Below are positions 59,220-64,000 of a stretch of DNA of 64,000 nucleotides, piece after piece. The stretch spans positions 51,008,630 through 51,072,629 of the forward strand of contig OX421971.1 of assembly GCA_949128135.1 (NCBI GenBank). Reading direction: 5' to 3'. The notes under the pieces were generated by a model. It did not search any database and had not been told where the DNA came from. It saw only the letters and a list, made by a program, of their open reading frames with translations. The position numbers and the translations under genes were made by a program. Position 1 is the stretch's first letter, and each line of letters begins with the position of its first letter. The DNA comes from Parasteatoda lunata (lineage: Eukaryota > Arthropoda > Arachnida > Araneae > Theridiidae).

Positions 59220-62200
59220 ATCGAAAATTTTATTCTCTGGCAGGAGTGATAACGTTTACGAGGGATCATCCAAAACACCTTGTTTAGAGAAGGGAAAAGT
59301 CCTCACTTCTTTTGGAAGATTTTTTCTTAATGGATTGAGACCATGACCTGAAGATCTCTCAGACAGCCTACTCTTAAAATTTTAATTTTTCTCTTGTATT
59401 TGTTTAGTAAATACGTTGACGTGATAAATATTTTGACTGGAGCAAATACTTAGGGGAGTTATGTATTTTTATCTAAAAAATAGAACAACAATTAGGAATC
59501 ATCATTTGACCTTCTCTGAATTTCTTAATCCGTTAAGCAACTTGGCGCTGTTTTCTTTTTCCCCTTTGAATCTGACTGCTTTCTAGCCGAACAAAGCGGC
59601 TTCTTATGTTATTAAATTTCATAGAATAATCTATTTTATGGTAGGTTTTTTAACCTTAATGATGTGGAAGATCATTTAAAATACCTTGCTTAGTGAAATG
59701 TACTCACTTCTTTTGGAGATTTTTGCTTAATGGCTTGAGACCATGACCTGAAGATCTCTCAAACAGCCTACTCTTCAAATTTTATTTATTTCAATATTTG
59801 TTTAGTAAATACGTTGGCGTGATAAATATTTTAACAGGAGCAAATACTTAGGTGAATTATGTATTTTTATCAAAAAAATTGAAGAAAAAAAACAATCGAG
59901 AATCATCATTGATATTCTCTGAATTTATTAATCCTTTGATCAAATAGGTGTGGTTTTTCTCCAATAAATTTGATCTGGCTGTTTTTCCACTAAACATAGT
60001 GCCTTCTCTTGTTATCAAATTTCGTTGAATATTTTCCTTTGTAAAAGTTTTGATAACCATAATGATTAGAATACCATTTAAAACATCTTACTTAGTGAGG
60101 AGAAAGGCCCCTACTTCTTTTGAAGATATTTTCTTCATCGATTGAGAAGATCTCTCAAACTGCTTACTATAAAGATTTTAATTTATTTATGCTTAGTAAA
60201 TAAGTTGGTATAATGAATTACATGTACTTATGGAAATTGCATACTTTGATCTAAATAATAGGAAAACTTTTGTGAATTAGTAAACCTCCTTTGAATTTCT
60301 TAATTCTCTGAGAAACTTGACGTAGTTTTTTCTCTAATAAATCTGGATCTAGCTGCTTTCCTACCAAACATAGTGGCTTCTTTTATTAAATTCCACAGGA
60401 TATTTTCTTTTGTGGTAGGTTAGACAACCGAAATAATGATGAACATCCACAACATCTTGCTTAGTACAGGGAAAAGTCCTCAATACTTCTGGAGATTTTT
60501 TTCTTAATGAATTGAAACCATGACCTGAAGATCTCACAGATTGACTACTCTAAAGTTTTTTAAAAGTTTATTTCTCTATTTTTTTAGTAAATACGTTGGA
60601 GTGATAAGCATTTTGACAGGAGCAAATGCAGGATTTGTGTATTTATATTAAGTAATAGAGAAACAATTGAGAATCCTCATTTGGCCTTAGAATTTCTTCA
60701 TTTTCTGAGCAACTTGACGTGATTGTTTCTCCAATAAATCTGGCTACTTTTTAACTAAACAAAGCACCTTCTCGTATTAAATTCAAAAGAATAATTTACT
60801 CAATAATTTGAGATAGGTTTTATAATGATAATTAAGATCATTGAAGGCAACTTGCTTAGTGAAGGAAAAAATCTTCTTCTGGAGGTTTTTTTTAAATGTT
60901 ATTTTTATTCTGAACTTTTTCTGGAGATTTTCTTAAAGGGTTGAAGACCTGAACCATGACCATGATTGGACCATGACCTGAAGATATTTCAGATTGCTCA
61001 CTATAAATATTTTTTTTTTTTTTTTTGTATTTGCTTAGTTATACGTTGACGATGTAAATATTTTGACGGGGGCTAAGACGATGGTGAAAGAGATTTAAAT
61101 ATTTTAATCCAAATGCTCAAAACTTTTCTAAATTATAATTTGATCTTCTCAGAATTTCTTAATCTTATGACATAGATTTTTTTCTTCGATAAAATCTGGC
61201 TGCTTTCCTGCCTAATAAACTGACTTATCATTTTAATCAATTTCATAACCTCTCGAGACCATCGCTCAATATATTGGTCTACATTTTGTGCAATTTTATC
61301 ACTTACTAAATAAAATGTTAAGACGATTTTTAAAATTTCTTTTATATACCTTTACAAAGTGAGGGGGAAAATTCAAGGTATAGGTGAATATTCAACTGTA
61401 TTTACCCTCGTTTGTCAGAGTTTATAAATAATGTGAAAAATTATAATGAAAATAAGAAACTTGGTTTAGGATACGTTTTTAAAAAGTTTTATGGCATATC
61501 TTATTAAGTCTAGTAGATTTAATTTCATGACCAAAATGTGACAAAATATACTATAAAATACACTATAATATGCAAAGTAATGTTAAAAAATTAAAAATTA
61601 TCGTTTTTTTTATGTGATAATTAAAAATAAAAAAAAATTGCTCATTAAATTTAATTAAATTTTTTTTTAAATGAACTTATCACATTTGAGAGTATACTAT
61701 CTAAGCTATATATTTAGAAATGTTCGTTTTTTTATGTAATAATTAAAAATAGCAAAAAATTGCTCATAGAATTTAATTAAATATTTTTTAAAATGAACTT
61801 ATCGCATTTGGGGGTATACTATCTAAGCTATATATTTATAAATGGCTATTTTACAATGCTACATAAGTCAAAGTAGAAATTTTGGGTGTCAAAAAGGATA
61901 AAATATTTTATTGTGTGGCAGAAATAATATAATTAATGATGTGAGGGATAATTCTAAACACCTTTCTCAGTGAAGGGAAAATTTCTCATTTCCTCTGTCG
62001 ACCTTTTCCTAATGAATTGAAGCAAAGACTTGTTCTTGTTTTCAACTCCCAAGCTGCCTACTCTAGAGATTTTTCTTAATCTACTTCCGTATCTGTATAG
62101 TAAATACTCTGACAAGATAACTATTATGGCAAGTAGTAGGTGAATCATATATATTGACCATGTGTGTTGATCTAAATAATGAAAACAATCGTGAATCGTC

Positions 62201-62600
62201 ATTTGACCTTTTCCGAATTTTTTAACCCTTTTAGCAATTTAACGTAGTTTTTTTATACAAAATCTGGCTGCTTCCCTCATGAATAAATCACTTTATAATG
62301 TTTTAAATTCCATGTAATATTTCATTCCGCCGCTGCAAGACGTTAATTATTAGAAAGATTAAACAAAACACTTTTTTCGGGATGAAAAAGTTCTTACTTC
62401 ATATTTTCTTAAAGGGATGAGGGCAATAACTTGAAGATGCCTAAGACGGCCTACTCATTACTTAATAAATACGTTGGCGAGATAAACCCTATTGAAAAGA
62501 CAAAAGCGTAGGTGAACTAAATATATTAATACAAATAATTAAAAACCTTTATGAATCATCTTTTGACCTTTTCTACGATTAAGGCTCTCTCAATCCATTG
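59220..62600. repeat. Tandem array of ~400-bp units, about eight copies
   Basis: The landmark CATCCAAAACACCTTG / CATTTAAAATACCTTG / CATTTAAAACATCTTA / CATCCACAACATCTTG and later variants, followed by CTTAGTGAAGGGAAAA-type sequence, starts near 59265, 59671, 60072, 60440, 60837, about 61350, 61947 and 62358. Within units the order is conserved: GACCATGACCTGAAGATCTC, TAGTAAATACGTTGACGTGA, GGAGCAAATACTTAGG, GAATCATCATTTGACCTTCT, AATCTGGCTGCTTTC. Units are 20-35% diverged by eye and several carry insertions. No coding frame persists across units. Confidence 0.85.
61600..61850. repeat. Direct duplication of ~122 bp inside one array unit
   Basis: The stretch from CGTTTTTTTTATGTGATAAT through GTATACTATCTAAGCTATAT and ATTTAGAAATG is repeated immediately, starting at about 61725, with few changes. 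It explains why the unit between about 61350 and 61947 is longer than its neighbours. Confidence 0.85.
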
Positions 62601-64000
62601 AGGGTTTGACCTTGATTTTTTCGCAATTTAACCTGTTTGATTTCATAACAAATCGTTTTTATTACATCGACTATAATAATTAGATGTAACAATAAAATAT
62701 ATACAAAATAGAACTTTATAATGTAATAGACAAAAATAGAACTTTATAAAATAATAAAAAATTCCGTAATAAATTTGGGTACTTATGTTAACAATTGAGA
62801 GGAGTCATAAATTTTTTATCACTATTTTTCTATAATTATTAACTACGTTTTAAAAATCATTCGTATATCTTCCATTGATATAATGCAGAACGGATTTTAA
62901 AATAAAGATTGCCAATTGAAATTACTATGTAATACGAAAAAGAATATTTTTCAATGGAGATTTTGTTTGCAAAATGCAAACAAAATTTTTGTGCAAAATG
63001 TTGTGTACTACAATTTATAGGAAATTATTAATTGCGACAAATGACGCTTTGAAATATTTGAATTATTTTGTTAATTATTAATCTATGAAATATTTGAAAA
63101 ATTAAACGTTTATCATTTCTTTTTTCTTACTCAGAAAAAATATCATTTTTCTAGACCCTAAAAGATTTTATCTAGAATTTTGTGCAAATTTTGTTATTAG
63201 AACTCAGTTTTTAAAATTTTTTATTTTAGAAGTTTTCTTAAATAATGATAAAAAGATTGTTACAAACATTTTGAAATACAACAAATGGTACGCCCAAGCC
63301 GAATTTTTGGAAAATTATAATGCATATAGAATTATGTATGTCGAGTTTATAAATTTTTCTATCATATTTAAATTTTATACGTTTGTAACATTTTGTTAAT
63401 TTCTTCTGCAGGAAAACATCTTTTTCAATTAAATAAGTTAAATTTAGCTTATTATGATATACTTAAGCTTGAATCCAAACAATTAATTGTAAGAAGAATC
63501 TAACTAGCAACTTTTTTTATTTGCGCAGTATAGAAAGTTAAAAAAAAATAAAAGCAATTATTTATTTTTTTGTAATTCATGTACTTTATTTGAATAACAA
63601 AGCAATGTTAATAAAATTAAGATGTTATTAAGACAGTTCAAAGTTGTTAAAAACCATCGGTTAAATAATTTAGTATGTTATGAAACACGTAAGACTGTAT
63701 TTAAATAATTTCTAAGAAGATTTGAAGTAACAATCATATTTTTCTGAGAAATAAGTGACTTGAAAAAGCAAAACAAATATTTTTTTGTACTCATTTTTGT
63801 ATTTTATTGGATAATAAAATAATATTATTTGAATATTGTTAAGCCAGGTCAAATTTGTTAGAAATTACCAGTTTTTGTTATCGGTTTTGTTACCATGAAT
63901 ATGGAATTACTCAATTTTCTTAGATTAATAGACTTTATTTATTTTTATACATTTATTTAATATTCGATGGCTGAAAGCCTTTTTTTCTATTAGTATCAAC
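62601..64000. other. AT-rich DNA, no gene seen
   Basis: No ORF, repeat edge or RNA gene was recognised to the window end. Confidence 0.45.

Overview
This is a strongly AT-rich stretch of an arthropod nuclear genome. It has GT-AG introns of up to 5 kb, tRNA-derived SINEs, hAT- and mariner-type DNA transposons, long (AT)n and poly-A tracts, and tandem satellites. Repeat style plus a Stubble-type serine protease suggest a chelicerate, probably a spider; that placement is inference, since no taxon-specific marker was seen. No bacterial-type operon, CRISPR array or rRNA gene is visible.

Only one convincing protein-coding gene is present. It lies on the minus strand, coding span 26171 down to 12064. 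Seven coding exons join in frame with canonical splice sites into a 432-residue secreted or membrane-anchored trypsin-like protease of the Stubble family. The protein has a hydrophobic N-terminus, a six-cysteine disulfide-knot (CLIP-like) domain, a Ser/Thr/Pro-rich stem, an activation site KVVGG and a complete His-Asp-Ser triad with a trypsin-type S1 pocket. Its introns carry a non-autonomous hAT element with an 8-bp target duplication (14283-15118), a tRNA-derived SINE (about 17272-17692) and a 1.1-kb palindromic element (about 24440-25600).

Left of the gene (1-12000) there are ~440-bp repeat units, a tRNA-derived SINE, a palindromic mariner-like element (5731-6812), a three-unit ~214-bp tandem repeat, and one full copy (10080-11224) plus one single arm (3951-4235) of the 1.1-kb palindromic family.

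Right of the gene (27000-64000) there is a recent 483-bp tandem duplication containing tRNA-derived SINEs, a SINE at 31.7 kb, several short tandem repeats, a MITE inserted in a ~187-bp tandem array, a decayed Penelope-like reverse transcriptase (about 36830-37680), more SINEs, and a third palindrome (44796-45488). Beyond these lie a ~3-kb satellite of ~122-124-bp units (47807-50855) with an orphan inverted piece at 54.35 kb, a degenerate AT-rich repeat block (57.7-58.7 kb), a GC-richer island (58.84-59.2 kb) and a ~3.4-kb array of ~400-bp units (59.2-62.6 kb). Almost all other short ORFs are chance openings or shadows of these repeats.
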